From assembly GCA_949282205.1 (NCBI GenBank), contig CASDOS010000055.1:1-50888 (forward strand): a stretch of 50,888 nucleotides of DNA, read 5' to 3'. The stretch is from an uncultured Alphaproteobacteria bacterium. GTDB taxonomy: Bacteria > Pseudomonadota > Alphaproteobacteria > RF32 > CAG-239. Within the stretch, counting starts at the first letter, position 1. Every line of letters starts with the position of its first letter. Both the position numbers and the translations under genes were made by a program. The notes beneath the pieces were generated by a model. That model saw only the letters and a program-made list of their open reading frames with translations, was not told the origin of the DNA and did no database searches. Positions 9,200 to 17,992 of this stretch are shown one piece after another.

Positions 9200-10261
9200 T
9201 TAAATTCCTAAATCATCCATAAAACTAAATTGGTTGTTGTTATTCTTGAATTTGCTTATACCTAAATATTTGCAGCCTTGTTCAGATAAAACTCGTCCTC
9301 TTGGGGTGCGTTGTAAAAAGCCAAGTTTTAGCAAGTATGGTTCTATAACCTCTTCTATTGTATCTCGTTCTTCTGATAAGGCTGCGGCTAATGTATCGGC
9401 TCCAACAGGACCTCCTCCATAGTTCTTTGCTATGCAATTTAAATATCTACGGTCAAATTCGTCTAATCCATAGGCGTCGACATCTAATAATCTTAAGGCT
9501 TTATCTGCTATTGCCGAATCTATTTCAACATTACCGGCAACGGCTCCGAAATCTCGAACACGTTTTAATAAACGACCAGCAATACGCGGTGTTCCGCGTG
9601 AACGTTTGGCTATTTCCATGGCGCCGTCATTTGAAATCGGCATATTTAATAAATGAGCGCCTCTTAATACAATTTTTTGTAAATCTTCATGATTATAAAA
9701 GTCCATACGCAAAGGAATACCAAAGCGTTCTCTTAATGGGGTAGATACTAAACCGGAACGTGTTGTCGCACCGACGAGCGTAAAAGGTTGTAAATCTATT
9801 TTTACCGAACGAGCAGATGGTCCTTCTCCGATAATGATATCTAGCTGGAAATCTTCCATTGCTGAGTACAAAACTTCTTCTATTGCCGGATTAAGACGAT
9901 GTATTTCATCAATGAATAAAACATCTCTGGCTTCTAAGTTTGTTAATATTGCCGCTAAATCTCCGGATTTGGTTATCATTGGGGCTGATGTTGCCTTAAA
10001 TCCTACTCCCAGTTCTTTAGATATAATGTTGGACAGGGTGGTTTTACCTAGACCGGGGGGGCCGTAAAGTAATACATGGTCTAAAACTTCTCCTCTGCTT
10101 TTGGCGGATTGGATGAAAACTTTTAGATTTTGACATACTTTTTCTTGGCCGACAAATTCATCTAATGTTGTCGGACGTAAATTTATACTTGCCGGAGAAT
10201 TATTTTCATCAGTTGAGAGTTTTTGGGCACTCACAATCCTTTCTTTTTCATCTGATAGCAT
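9200..10261 (-). CDS. ruvB: Holliday junction branch-migration helicase RuvB
   Basis: A 353-aa AAA+ motor. Walker A is GPPGLGKTT near residue 67, Walker B is LFIDEIHRL near 116, sensor 1 is in LVGATTRSG, and the RuvB winged helix is C-terminal ([20 protein letters not shown]). It forms hexameric rings with RuvA that drive branch migration at Holliday junctions. It follows ruvA with a 2-nt gap and precedes ybgC with a 3-nt gap, so it sits within one operon. There is a non-conserved N-terminal extension of about 25 residues. Confidence 0.97.
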   Translation of the reverse strand: MLSDEKERIVSAQKLSTDENNSPASINLRPTTLDEFVGQEKVCQNLKVFIQSAKSRGEVLDHVLLYGPPGLGKTTLSNIISKELGVGFKATSAPMITKSGDLAAILTNLEARDVLFIDEIHRLNPAIEEVLYSAMEDFQLDIIIGEGPSARSVKIDLQPFTLVGATTRSGLVSTPLRERFGIPLRMDFYNHEDLQKIVLRGAHLLNMPISNDGAMEIAKRSRGTPRIAGRLLKRVRDFGAVAGNVEIDSAIADKALRLLDVDAYGLDEFDRRYLNCIAKNYGGGPVGADTLAAALSEERDTIEEVIEPYLLKLGFLQRTPRGRVLSEQGCKYLGISKFKNNNNQFSFMDDLGI

Positions 10262-10263
10262 GG

Positions 10264-10953
10264 CTATTTCTCCAGTTGATTAAATTCTTTTAGAGCTAGA
10301 CGTATTAATGTTCCTAAATCGGCTTGGGGATTATTTAAACAAATTTCGGTGGCGACACGGTATGCGTCGATTTTTTGGTATCCTAAATTGGTTAAGGCTG
10401 AAGTCACGTCTTCTGTATTATTATAAGTTTTGTTTTCGGTATCTTCTATATTGGGGACTTTGGATGGGGAAACTTTGGTTGTTGTTTCTTCTGCCGCTAT
10501 TTCTGAGGATAGAGCTTTTTCTATATCTGAAGTTCCCATATATTCAACAGGGATGGTAACAATTTTATCTTTTAATTCTGTTACTAAACGTGCTGCTAGC
10601 TTTGGACCAACACCTGAGGCTCTGAGAAAAGAACTTTTATCTTGTGCGGCAACGGCTTGGGATAGTTGTGCCGGTGATAGTGCACTTAGTATACTTAAAC
10701 AGACTTTCCCGCCGACACCTTGTATTTTGGTTAGAGTGTTAAACCATTCCTTTTCCCACGGATTTTGAAAACCAAACAGTGTTATACTGTCTTCTTTTAT
10801 TACAGTTTCTATTAATAGAGAAGAGTATTCTCCTTGTTTTAGTTTGGAAAGTGAGCGAGATGACATGTTGACGATGTAGCCGACACCATTTACGTCAATA
10901 ATGCAACAGTCTTCTCCGATGTTGTCGATAATTCCTTTTAATTTTGCTATCAT
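10264..10953 (-). CDS. ruvA: Holliday junction DNA-binding protein RuvA
   Basis: A 229-aa protein with an N-terminal OB fold ([20 protein letters not shown]), two helix-hairpin-helix motifs ([16 protein letters not shown] and [16 protein letters not shown]), a linker and the C-terminal RuvB-binding domain ([19 protein letters not shown]). The linker (about residues 140-180) is longer and more acidic than usual. It is the first gene of the ruvA-ruvB-ybgC operon. ruvC, usually adjacent, is instead at 17504-17992 with yebC. Confidence 0.95.
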   Translation of the reverse strand: MIAKLKGIIDNIGEDCCIIDVNGVGYIVNMSSRSLSKLKQGEYSSLLIETVIKEDSITLFGFQNPWEKEWFNTLTKIQGVGGKVCLSILSALSPAQLSQAVAAQDKSSFLRASGVGPKLAARLVTELKDKIVTIPVEYMGTSDIEKALSSEIAAEETTTKVSPSKVPNIEDTENKTYNNTEDVTSALTNLGYQKIDAYRVATEICLNNPQADLGTLIRLALKEFNQLEK

Positions 10954-11090
10954 CTTTTTTCCTTTGTTTTTTTGTAAGTCTAAAGACCTTTTGGTTGTCC
11001 TTCAAGTGTTTTTTTATGTAACCCCCTTTTATTCGTGGTTTCGATGGTTATATCCGTGATGATGTTTAAACATTATCAAAGGATGTAAGG

Positions 11091-12236
11091 ATGAAAGAAT
11101 GTAAGGTGTTTATTTTAGCTTTATTGTGTTTTATGGGGGCGGAAAATGCCGGTGCGGAAGGGTTAATTTCTGAGTATCAGCAGTTTAAAAATAATCTTAA
11201 TCAAAAATACGGGTTTGATTATAATGTTGATGTTTCCGTATTAGGGCAGCGAACCAGTCCAAGTGGTAAAAATAATGCTGTTCAAGCGTATATTTATCCA
11301 GAATTTTCTTGGACAACTTTTGATAACCATTATGGTACGGGGACTTTAAATTTTGCTTATACAATTATTCGTTATGGAAATCATAATGCAAATGATTTAG
11401 CAGGTAATTCCGGTTTTGTTACGGGAATTAATGATTATACTAATAACGAAAATCAGTTTGATGAACTTTATTATACTTATCAATTACCGGGGAATTGGAA
11501 TTGGTTAACTTTTGCTCTCGGACAATTTCCTCTCTATAATTTTGATGGGACAAATTATGATTCTAATCAGCAGGTTAATTTCTTAAATGATTCTTTGGCG
11601 CAAAATGCTTCGGCCTCATATTCTGATGCCGGTTTGGGTGGATATGTGCAGATTACGCCTAATGATGAATGGAGCTTTGCATTTGGTGGACAAGATGCTA
11701 CAAATGTTGAGGCTCCCAGTATCCGTTTTAATCATTTGGATGAAAATCATTATACAACTTTTGGATATGTTGCATATACTCCCACTATTAAAGGTTTAGG
11801 GGATGCGGAAATTTCTTTGTTGCTCTATAATCAACCGGCAGTTACAGAACAGCCGCAGACAACTAATGGATGGTCGCTTAATTTATCTCAAAATATCGGG
11901 GAAAAATTTAGTGTTTTTGCTCGTGTAAATGAAGTTAGCGGTAGTATGGAGGAAATTCGACAATCTTGGGTCTTGGGGGGTGTTTATAACAATCCTTTAG
12001 ACAGGAACCCTTTGGACCAAATAGGATTAGCATATGCGTATAATAAAATCGATGAGGCGGCCGTCGGTGAACAAATTTCTCATAAAGCTGAACAAGTTAT
12101 AGAGGCGTATTGGGCGTGGGGAATTGGTGATATGTTGACGATTACTCCTGATGTGCAGTTGTATATTAATCCAGCCCTTAATCAAAAATCTGATTACGGT
12201 GTGGTTACCAGTCTGCGTGCAACGGTGTTCTTTTAG
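11091..12236 (+). CDS. OprB-family carbohydrate-selective porin
   Basis: A 381-aa protein with a signal peptide (MKECKVFILALLCFMGAENAGA). The body is made of beta strands and loops, with the C-terminal segment GGVYNNPLDRNPLDQIGLAY and the closing strands ITPDVQLYINPALNQ and TSLRATVFF. This pattern and the final Phe are typical of the OprB porin family, which lets sugars cross the outer membrane. The substrate is unknown. AAGGATGTAAGG precedes the ATG. A stem-loop terminator follows, so it is probably transcribed alone. Confidence 0.82.
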   Translation: MKECKVFILALLCFMGAENAGAEGLISEYQQFKNNLNQKYGFDYNVDVSVLGQRTSPSGKNNAVQAYIYPEFSWTTFDNHYGTGTLNFAYTIIRYGNHNANDLAGNSGFVTGINDYTNNENQFDELYYTYQLPGNWNWLTFALGQFPLYNFDGTNYDSNQQVNFLNDSLAQNASASYSDAGLGGYVQITPNDEWSFAFGGQDATNVEAPSIRFNHLDENHYTTFGYVAYTPTIKGLGDAEISLLLYNQPAVTEQPQTTNGWSLNLSQNIGEKFSVFARVNEVSGSMEEIRQSWVLGGVYNNPLDRNPLDQIGLAYAYNKIDEAAVGEQISHKAEQVIEAYWAWGIGDMLTITPDVQLYINPALNQKSDYGVVTSLRATVFF

Positions 12237-12265
12237 TTAATTGTTTTTTTACATTGTTTTATCTT

Positions 12266-12303
12266 GACCTACTGTTGTTTCGGCAATGGTAGGTTCATTT
12301 TTT
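12266..12303 (+). terminator. Rho-independent terminator after the porin
   Basis: ACCTACTGTTG pairs with CAATGGTAGGT around a TTTCGG loop, followed by a T tract that runs into the TTTAAATAC repeats. Confidence 0.8.
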
Positions 12304-12327
12304 AAATACATTGTTTAAATACATCGT
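12301..12327 (+). repeat. Two tandem TTTAAATACAYYGT repeats
   Basis: TTTAAATACATTGT at 12301-12314 and TTTAAATACATCGT at 12314-12327 overlap by one base with a 13-nt pitch. The same 14-mer occurs at 2325 and 3279, again after secreted-protein genes. Confidence 0.6.
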
Positions 12328-12458
12328 TTTTTCTTTTTTGTTCATAGACGGCATTTTTCGTTGTGTATTAATGGTATTTTCTTGATGTTTCTTCTTTAAA
12401 AAGGAGGTATGTATTCGATAATTAATTAAAGTTCCGGTAAAAGGTGAGGTTTTTTAAT

Positions 12459-12989
12459 ATGCGAAAGCTAGGATTGTTTGTTTTTATAATGTTAATTTCT
12501 GCTTGTCAGTCTAAACAGGTTATTGTGCCGGCTGTTGTTCATAATGTTAGTACAACTCAGGAGGTTGTTGTGGAAAAAGCTCGTTTGCCGATTATCGGAG
12601 AAGTTGAACCAATTTATTTTTTACCGATGAAATCCCCTTTTGCTGCCAGAATTGATACCGGTGCTACAACATCTTCTTTGGATTGTAGTGATGTGGAATA
12701 TTTTGAGCGTGATGGTGAAAAATGGGTGTCCTTTAAACTTAAAAATCGTAAAACAGGCGAAGAACATTTGTTTGAAAAGAAAATTGAGCGTTCGTTTAAA
12801 GTTAAAAGGGCCGGACAAAACGAGAGCCGTAAGGCTGTGAAAATGGATGTTAAAATGGGGGATGAGGTTTTTTCTGCTGTTTTCTCTATTGCAGATCGTT
12901 CTAATTTTGATTATCAAGGCTTAATCGGTCGTAATATCTTAACCGGAAGATTTTTGGTTGATACATCTACTTCTTATACTTTGAACTAA
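12459..12989 (+). CDS. Retropepsin-like (putative ATP-dependent zinc protease) lipoprotein
   Basis: The start is moved to ATG 12459, which follows AGGTGAGG by about 9 nt and exposes a clean lipoprotein signal (LISAC, lipid-modified Cys about residue 15). The mature part has ARIDTGATTSSLD (the DTGA-type aspartyl-protease-like motif) and FDYQGLIGRNILTGRFLVD, diagnostic of the family called putative ATP-dependent zinc protease (PF05618). The product is 176 aa. It is the first of a conserved trio with the 7-TM inactive-transglutaminase gene and an ATP-grasp gene. A role in envelope peptide processing is inferred, not shown. Confidence 0.82.
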   Translation: MRKLGLFVFIMLISACQSKQVIVPAVVHNVSTTQEVVVEKARLPIIGEVEPIYFLPMKSPFAARIDTGATTSSLDCSDVEYFERDGEKWVSFKLKNRKTGEEHLFEKKIERSFKVKRAGQNESRKAVKMDVKMGDEVFSAVFSIADRSNFDYQGLIGRNILTGRFLVDTSTSYTLN

Positions 12990-13004
12990 TTGGGATGAAT
13001 GATT

Positions 13005-14549
13005 ATGAAACTAAATTTGACCAGATTTTTTACCGTCAGAAAAGTTTTAAGTCTTTTGTTGATTTGCGCTATAGCTTATTCGACGTATAGTATTTATTAT
13101 AAGGTTAAATATTGGGGGTTCTCTCTCTCTCCAAAGGCTGTTACTGATGTGTGGACGGTTGATGCTAAAATTTCATTTAGGGCTCTTGGCGGGGATGTTA
13201 AAGTTTCTTTGGCCGTCCCAAATGATAGAGATGGTTTTAAAATCCTTAGTGAGGAAATTGTTGCTAAAGGATATAAAATTACACAGGATAAAATTAATAG
13301 CCGTGTTGTCTTGGAGGGGAAAGATAAAACGGGTAAACAGAATTTGTATTATCGCTTGAGTATTTATGACGATGCACAGAATGTCGCTCTTAATTCTTTG
13401 TTGCCGGCAAAAATCAATAGACCTATTTTATCTGAAGAAGAAACTATTCAAATGCGCAAAATTTGGGAATTGTCTGAGTTACAAAAAGGTGATAAAATCC
13501 AAAAGGCTATTTTGGCTATTAATCAAGAGGTTAATAATCCTACAATGAGTTTGATTCTGCCTCTTGATCATACAGCAAAAGAATTTGCGGAAAAAGTTAT
13601 TCAGGTTTTGGCTTATAAAAGAATTCCTGCTCGTATTGCAAGAACAATTAAACTTGAGGAAGGGCGTAAAACCGAAAAGCCGGATATTATGTTGGAAGCA
13701 TATTATGATGGACATTGGACGCTTTACGATTTGAATACGGCTAAGATAGGGCTGCCTAAAAATTGGGTTATTATTCAAAGGGGAGGAGTTTCTCTTTTGG
13801 ACGTTAAGGGGGGCGAAGATTCTACAGTTGTCTTTTCTGTTTTGAAGTCGGTGGCTTCTCCTCTCAAAATGGCGGAACATCGCGCTAAAGCTCATGATGA
13901 ACTTTGGAGCTATAATTATTCTATGTATACTTTGCCGGTGTTTGAACAGAATACTTTGAAATGGTTGATGATTTTTCCTTTGGCGATTTTAGTCGTTGTT
14001 ATTATGCGCAATGTTGTTGGTGTGTCGACTATGGGAACTTTTACGCCTATGTTGTTGGCCATGGCTTTGGTTAGAACCGGATTTTGGCCGGGGTTAATTT
14101 GTTTTTCGGTGATGATTGCTTTGGGCTTGGTTATGAGAGCTTTGGTGGCAAAATTGAATTTGTTATTGGTGCCGAGAATCTCTTTTGTTGTTATTTTTGT
14201 TATCTTACTTATTCAAGTTTTGACCGTTGTGGGCTATCGGCTTAATTATACAATTGTCAGTTCGGCTATTTTCTTCCCGATTATTATTACCGCGTGGATT
14301 ATTGAACGTGCGTCTATTACTTGGGAAGAAGAAGGTGCGGTTAATACATTGAAAGAAATTTTGTTTACTTTTATTACGGCCGTTGTAACTTACTTTGTTA
14401 TTAGTAATGAATATGTACGACATGTTATGTTTGCTTTTAATGAACTTAATCTGGTGATTTTGTTTGTGGTTATGTTGTTGGGCACTTATACAGGTTATCG
14501 CGTAACGGAATTGATGCGCTTTGCACCGCTTATCCATAAGGAAAATTGA
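13005..14549 (+). CDS. Inactive transglutaminase fused to seven transmembrane helices
   Basis: About 514 aa. One N-terminal helix (about residues 10-30) is followed by a periplasmic domain related to transglutaminases (PARIARTIKLEEGRK and YDGHWTLYDLN, without an evident Cys-His-Asp triad). Seven C-terminal helices begin at LKWLMIFPLAILVVVIMR, with the conserved segment GVSTMGTFTPMLLAMALVRTG. This architecture (inactive transglutaminase plus 7TM) is well known beside PF05618 proteases and alpha-L-glutamate-ligase-like ATP-grasp proteins, exactly as here. The spacing to both neighbours is very short, so the three genes form one operon. An ATG 6 nt upstream is also possible. Confidence 0.85.
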   Translation: MKLNLTRFFTVRKVLSLLLICAIAYSTYSIYYKVKYWGFSLSPKAVTDVWTVDAKISFRALGGDVKVSLAVPNDRDGFKILSEEIVAKGYKITQDKINSRVVLEGKDKTGKQNLYYRLSIYDDAQNVALNSLLPAKINRPILSEEETIQMRKIWELSELQKGDKIQKAILAINQEVNNPTMSLILPLDHTAKEFAEKVIQVLAYKRIPARIARTIKLEEGRKTEKPDIMLEAYYDGHWTLYDLNTAKIGLPKNWVIIQRGGVSLLDVKGGEDSTVVFSVLKSVASPLKMAEHRAKAHDELWSYNYSMYTLPVFEQNTLKWLMIFPLAILVVVIMRNVVGVSTMGTFTPMLLAMALVRTGFWPGLICFSVMIALGLVMRALVAKLNLLLVPRISFVVIFVILLIQVLTVVGYRLNYTIVSSAIFFPIIITAWIIERASITWEEEGAVNTLKEILFTFITAVVTYFVISNEYVRHVMFAFNELNLVILFVVMLLGTYTGYRVTELMRFAPLIHKEN

Positions 14550-14550
14550 A

Positions 14551-15498
14551 ATGTTTGAGTGGATATTTAATGGTAAAAAATTACGCGAAAACGGTGTGTT
14601 AGGTATGAATGACCGTAACTATTCGGTAATTGCAAAATATAATAAACGCTCTCTCTATACGTTGGTTGATGATAAAGTTAAAACGAAAAGATTAGCTAAC
14701 AGTATCAATATAAATACTCCTAAAATGATTGGTATTATTGAATTCCAGTATCAGGTTAAAAATCTTTTGGATATTGTTAAGGGCTACGATACTTTTGTGA
14801 TTAAACCGGCTCACGGTAGCGGTGGAAAAGGTGTATTGGTAATAAAAAAATATGATGCGGAACATTTTTATAGTGCCTCAGGTGATGTTTTGAGCTTTAA
14901 AGATGTTTATCAACACGTTTCTAATACTTTGAGCGGGCTTTTCAGTTTGGGTGGAAAATATGATGTTGCGCTTATTGAAGAAGCTGTTAATTTTAGTGAT
15001 GTGTTCAAAAATTTTAGTTATCATGGCGTGCCGGATGTGCGCGTTATTGTATATAAAGGTTTTCCGGCAATGGTGATGATGCGCTTGGCTACTAAAGAAT
15101 CCGGCGGGCGGGCTAATTTGCATCAAGGGGCTGTTGGCGTTGGACTGGATGTCAGTACCGGTTTGCCGCTTAACGCCGTTATGCATAATAAGCCTATTTT
15201 TGAACATCCTGATACAAAAGCGAATTTGATGGATTTGCGTGTACCGTTTTGGCGTGAACATTTGATTATCGGTTCTTTGGCTTATGATATGACCGGTTTG
15301 GGATATTTGGGGGCTGATATTGTGTTAGATGAGAATCGTGGACCGATGATGTTGGAAGTTAATGCTCGCCCGGGGTTGGCTATCCAAATTGCGAACGGAA
15401 AAGGCTTAAAAACACGCTTGCAGGAAATTGATGAAAAGTATCCTTTGGGACTTTCTGCAGAAGAAAGAGTTGATTTTGTCTTGAATCAAGGAAAATAA
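14551..15498 (+). CDS. ATP-grasp alpha-L-glutamate ligase-like protein (RimK-like)
   Basis: The ATG at 14551 directly follows the upstream stop and has AAGGA 8 nt upstream; it gives 315 aa. ATP-grasp features are visible: FVIKPAHGSGGKGVLVI (glycine-rich lid, about residues 80-100), YHGVPDVRVIVY, and the metal-binding end LGADIVLDENRGPMMLEVNARPG. The family ligates an amino acid, probably glutamate, to an acceptor. It is the third gene of the conserved protease / 7TM / ATP-grasp trio, which suggests a joint peptide or peptidoglycan modification pathway at the envelope (inference). Confidence 0.85.
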   Translation: MFEWIFNGKKLRENGVLGMNDRNYSVIAKYNKRSLYTLVDDKVKTKRLANSININTPKMIGIIEFQYQVKNLLDIVKGYDTFVIKPAHGSGGKGVLVIKKYDAEHFYSASGDVLSFKDVYQHVSNTLSGLFSLGGKYDVALIEEAVNFSDVFKNFSYHGVPDVRVIVYKGFPAMVMMRLATKESGGRANLHQGAVGVGLDVSTGLPLNAVMHNKPIFEHPDTKANLMDLRVPFWREHLIIGSLAYDMTGLGYLGADIVLDENRGPMMLEVNARPGLAIQIANGKGLKTRLQEIDEKYPLGLSAEERVDFVLNQGK

Positions 15499-15553
15499 AT
15501 TCCTAAATATTAGCCAGAAATAAATTTATTACGGAATATGTAGGGAGCTAATG

Positions 15554-16159
15554 ATGTCTAATATTTTAGGAAAAAGTGAAACGAAGAGTTTGGATAAAAG
15601 TGATACGAAGAATTTAATTGCTGAGGATACTAAAAAAATTGGTATCAGCGAAACAAGAGGGAAAAAAATAAAGTATTCTTATAATGTGACAGACCCTGAA
15701 AATGCGTTAGTTATGAAACTCAAAGACGGGGATGTTGTTATTGAAATGTATCCCGATGCGGCACCAAATCATGTTGCAAGAATAAAAGAATTGGTTCGTC
15801 AAGGATTTTATAATGGCTTAAAATTTCACCGTGTTATTGAAGGTTTTATGGCGCAAACCGGATGCCCTTTAGGAAATGGGACAGGTGGTAGCGGTAAAAA
15901 ATTGAAGGCTGAATTTAATACAATTCCGCATACAAGAGGGATTGTTTCTATGGCTCGTGCTATGCATCCGGATTCGGCTGATAGTCAATTTTTTATTTGT
16001 TATGATGATTGTCCGCATTTGGATGGGCAATATACTGTTTGGGGTAAAGTCGTTTCCGGTATGGAATTTGTTGATAAAATTAAAAAAGGCGGTGGCTATA
16101 ACGGTATGGTTAGCCAGCCGGATGAAATTATTAGTATGCAAGTTATTGCAGATTTATAA
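15554..16159 (+). CDS. Peptidyl-prolyl cis-trans isomerase, cyclophilin type
   Basis: The 201-aa product has no signal peptide. A charged N-terminal extension of about 55 residues contains a repeated KSETKSLDKSDTKNL pattern. The cyclophilin fold follows, with the active-site motifs FHRVIEGFMAQTG, SADSQFFI and YTVWGKV. It catalyses proline isomerisation in the cytoplasm. The second of two adjacent ATGs is preferred for its 6-nt distance from GGAG. It ends at a hairpin terminator. Confidence 0.92.
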   Translation: MSNILGKSETKSLDKSDTKNLIAEDTKKIGISETRGKKIKYSYNVTDPENALVMKLKDGDVVIEMYPDAAPNHVARIKELVRQGFYNGLKFHRVIEGFMAQTGCPLGNGTGGSGKKLKAEFNTIPHTRGIVSMARAMHPDSADSQFFICYDDCPHLDGQYTVWGKVVSGMEFVDKIKKGGGYNGMVSQPDEIISMQVIADL

Positions 16160-16183
16160 AAGTTAAAATAAGTAGTTTTTTTG

Positions 16184-16209
16184 AAAGGCGTTCTGTTGGG
16201 CGCCTTTTT
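16184..16209 (+). terminator. Rho-independent terminator after the cyclophilin gene
   Basis: The stem AAAGGCG/CGCCTTT has a 10-nt loop and ends in a T run. Confidence 0.8.
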
Positions 16210-16223
16210 CTTTGAAATAAACA

Positions 16224-16253
16224 TTGACAAAAAAATGCTTTTTGTTTTAATGT
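16224..16253 (+). promoter_or_regulatory. Probable sigma70 promoter for the 378-aa gene
   Basis: A consensus TTGACA at 16224 is followed after 18 nt by TAATGT (or after 17 nt by TTAATG), 45 bases before the ATG at 16297. Confidence 0.4.
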
Positions 16254-16296
16254 TTTGGCAAAATGAAATTATTGTAAAATCTAAAATTTTTATGAG

Positions 16297-17433
16297 ATGA
16301 AAAATATTATTTTGAAACAAGTTAACGCGATAGGCGCAGAACTTGGCTTTCCATTTTATGTTTATCCCGACGGAACTTGCGGTAAATCAATGGTTTCAGG
16401 AGGACTTAACGCAGTTATGGTGGTTAAAAAGAAATTTCCGGTTGAAGAACTTAAATCGGATTTTCTGACCGGTTCTCAAGGCTCGGATGAAAATGTTTTG
16501 GCTCATTTGACCGAAATTGGTAATCAGTTGGGCTTTCCTCTTTATGTGTATGCAGACGGAACATGTGGTTTAACACCTACTTCAGAGGTTAACAAATTTC
16601 CGTTTACGATGATGGTTAAAAAGCCGTTTGTTGTTAATCAGATGGTGATTGAGTCTGATGATGCTGTAAATTCTGTTTCTTCTACCGCTAAAAAAGCAAC
16701 CTCCTATCCTCGTTCAAATTGGACTTTGCCGGCGCCTCAGGTTTTTACGCCGACAGATGAAGAGTTAAAAATTCTTGAAAAAGCTCGGGAAAAAGTGCGG
16801 AAAAGAAGTTATTTAGACGAAGATACTGAAAGAGTTTATCTTTGTTTTTCTACAGATAAAGAATTTGAATATTTTGTTTTGAATAGAATTTTATCAGGTT
16901 CTAACGAAAAATATATTCTTTTACGTGGAACGCAAGATTTGGTTAAAAAGTATGTTCTTAAGCATTGCTGGGATGATGCTGTTGAAGATCTTATGGCGGA
17001 GCGTTGTTCTGATGACGTTATTTTAGCTTATTTTAGTAAGTGGCTTGTTCGTGTTAAGGTAATAGAAAAATTACTAGAATTGGGTCGATTTGAGTTGATT
17101 GAGAAAATCCCAAAGGTTAGCAATTTGGATGCTCGTAGGTCGTGTTCAGATAGGCATGTCGCAGCTATTATCAAAGCAGGTCATTCGGAATTGCTAAAAA
17201 CACAAATTAGGAAACATGGTTTTCGTTATGAAGATGATGTCGAGGCACTTATTAAAACCGGAAATGTGGAAATGATAAAGTATTTTTTGGATTATCATTA
17301 TCTTTCTGAAAGTGCTCAAAAAGAGTTGATAGAGCTTGGTAACGCTCAGTTGGTTAAAATTTATCAAGAGAGATATGGCTTTTGCTCTGATTCTCTTAAA
17401 TTGGCTAAATGGCGTGGGGTACTTTGTGCTTGA
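16297..17433 (+). CDS. Unknown protein with duplicated LGFPxYVYxDGTCG motif and helical repeats
   Basis: The 378-aa protein has no signal peptide. Its N-terminal 115 residues contain two copies of a roughly 45-residue unit (ELGFPFYVYPDGTCGKS near 16-32 and QLGFPLYVYADGTCGLT near 78-94), each ending in a short hydrophobic MVKK strand. Residues 150-378 form tandem helical segments with repeated ALIKTGNVEMIKYFLDYHY-like units (also IIKAGHSELLKTQIRKHGF and LIELGNAQLVKIYQERYGF). These resemble ankyrin or HEAT solenoids used for protein binding. I do not recognise a named family. It has its own promoter and terminator and appears monocistronic. Confidence 0.6.
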   Translation: MKNIILKQVNAIGAELGFPFYVYPDGTCGKSMVSGGLNAVMVVKKKFPVEELKSDFLTGSQGSDENVLAHLTEIGNQLGFPLYVYADGTCGLTPTSEVNKFPFTMMVKKPFVVNQMVIESDDAVNSVSSTAKKATSYPRSNWTLPAPQVFTPTDEELKILEKAREKVRKRSYLDEDTERVYLCFSTDKEFEYFVLNRILSGSNEKYILLRGTQDLVKKYVLKHCWDDAVEDLMAERCSDDVILAYFSKWLVRVKVIEKLLELGRFELIEKIPKVSNLDARRSCSDRHVAAIIKAGHSELLKTQIRKHGFRYEDDVEALIKTGNVEMIKYFLDYHYLSESAQKELIELGNAQLVKIYQERYGFCSDSLKLAKWRGVLCA

Positions 17434-17455
17434 TGTGACAACTTGGTTAATAATA

Positions 17456-17489
17456 AAAAGGCTTTCTCTTGATTGAGGGAGCCTTTTTT
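17456..17489. terminator. Bidirectional terminator between the 378-aa gene and ruvC
   Basis: AAAAGGCTTTCTC pairs with GAGGGAGCCTTTT (two G-U pairs) around a short loop, with A and T runs on either side. It serves converging transcripts. Confidence 0.8.
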
Positions 17490-17503
17490 GTTTGGGTATT
17501 TTG

Positions 17504-17992
17504 TTATACGGCGTGATCTTTGTATGAATTGCGTAGATTGCAATGGGTTATTGCAATCGCTAGAGCATCAGAAGAGTCATTGTTTTTAGGTTGGCAGCCG
17601 GGGAGAAGAATTTTTACCATCGTTTCAACTTGGTTTTTATCCGCTTTTCCGATTCCGGTTAGTGCTTTTTTGATTTTGTTTGGTTCATACTCAAACAAGG
17701 GAATATTGTAAAGTGCCGGCATTAAAAAAACGACACCTCTTGCCATGCTTAATTTTAAGGAAGTTTCTGGGTTTGTGTTTAAGAATGTTATTTCTATCGA
17801 CGCTTCATCGGGTTTGTATAGCTCAATTATTCTTTGAAGTTCCGTAAAAATTGTATGCAACCTCGTGGATAGAGAGGCTTTTGTTGATGTCGGAATAAAA
17901 CCGTCTGCCACATAGGACAGACGGTTTCCGTTTATATCAATTATTCCCCAACCGGTGGAGGATATGCTCGGGTCTAAACCCAAAACACGCAT
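17504..17992 (-). CDS. ruvC: Holliday junction resolvase RuvC
   Basis: A 162-aa RNase H-fold endonuclease. The catalytic acids are visible: Asp in MRVLGLDPS (residue 7), Glu in SIEITFLN (about 67), and the DSSDALAIAITH cluster (about 138-149). It cleaves Holliday junctions symmetrically as a dimer. Its start codon overlaps the yebC stop (TAATG), so the two are translationally coupled. yebC-ruvC is a common pair; ruvAB lie 7 kb away. Confidence 0.95.
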   Translation of the reverse strand: MRVLGLDPSISSTGWGIIDINGNRLSYVADGFIPTSTKASLSTRLHTIFTELQRIIELYKPDEASIEITFLNTNPETSLKLSMARGVVFLMPALYNIPLFEYEPNKIKKALTGIGKADKNQVETMVKILLPGCQPKNNDSSDALAIAITHCNLRNSYKDHAV

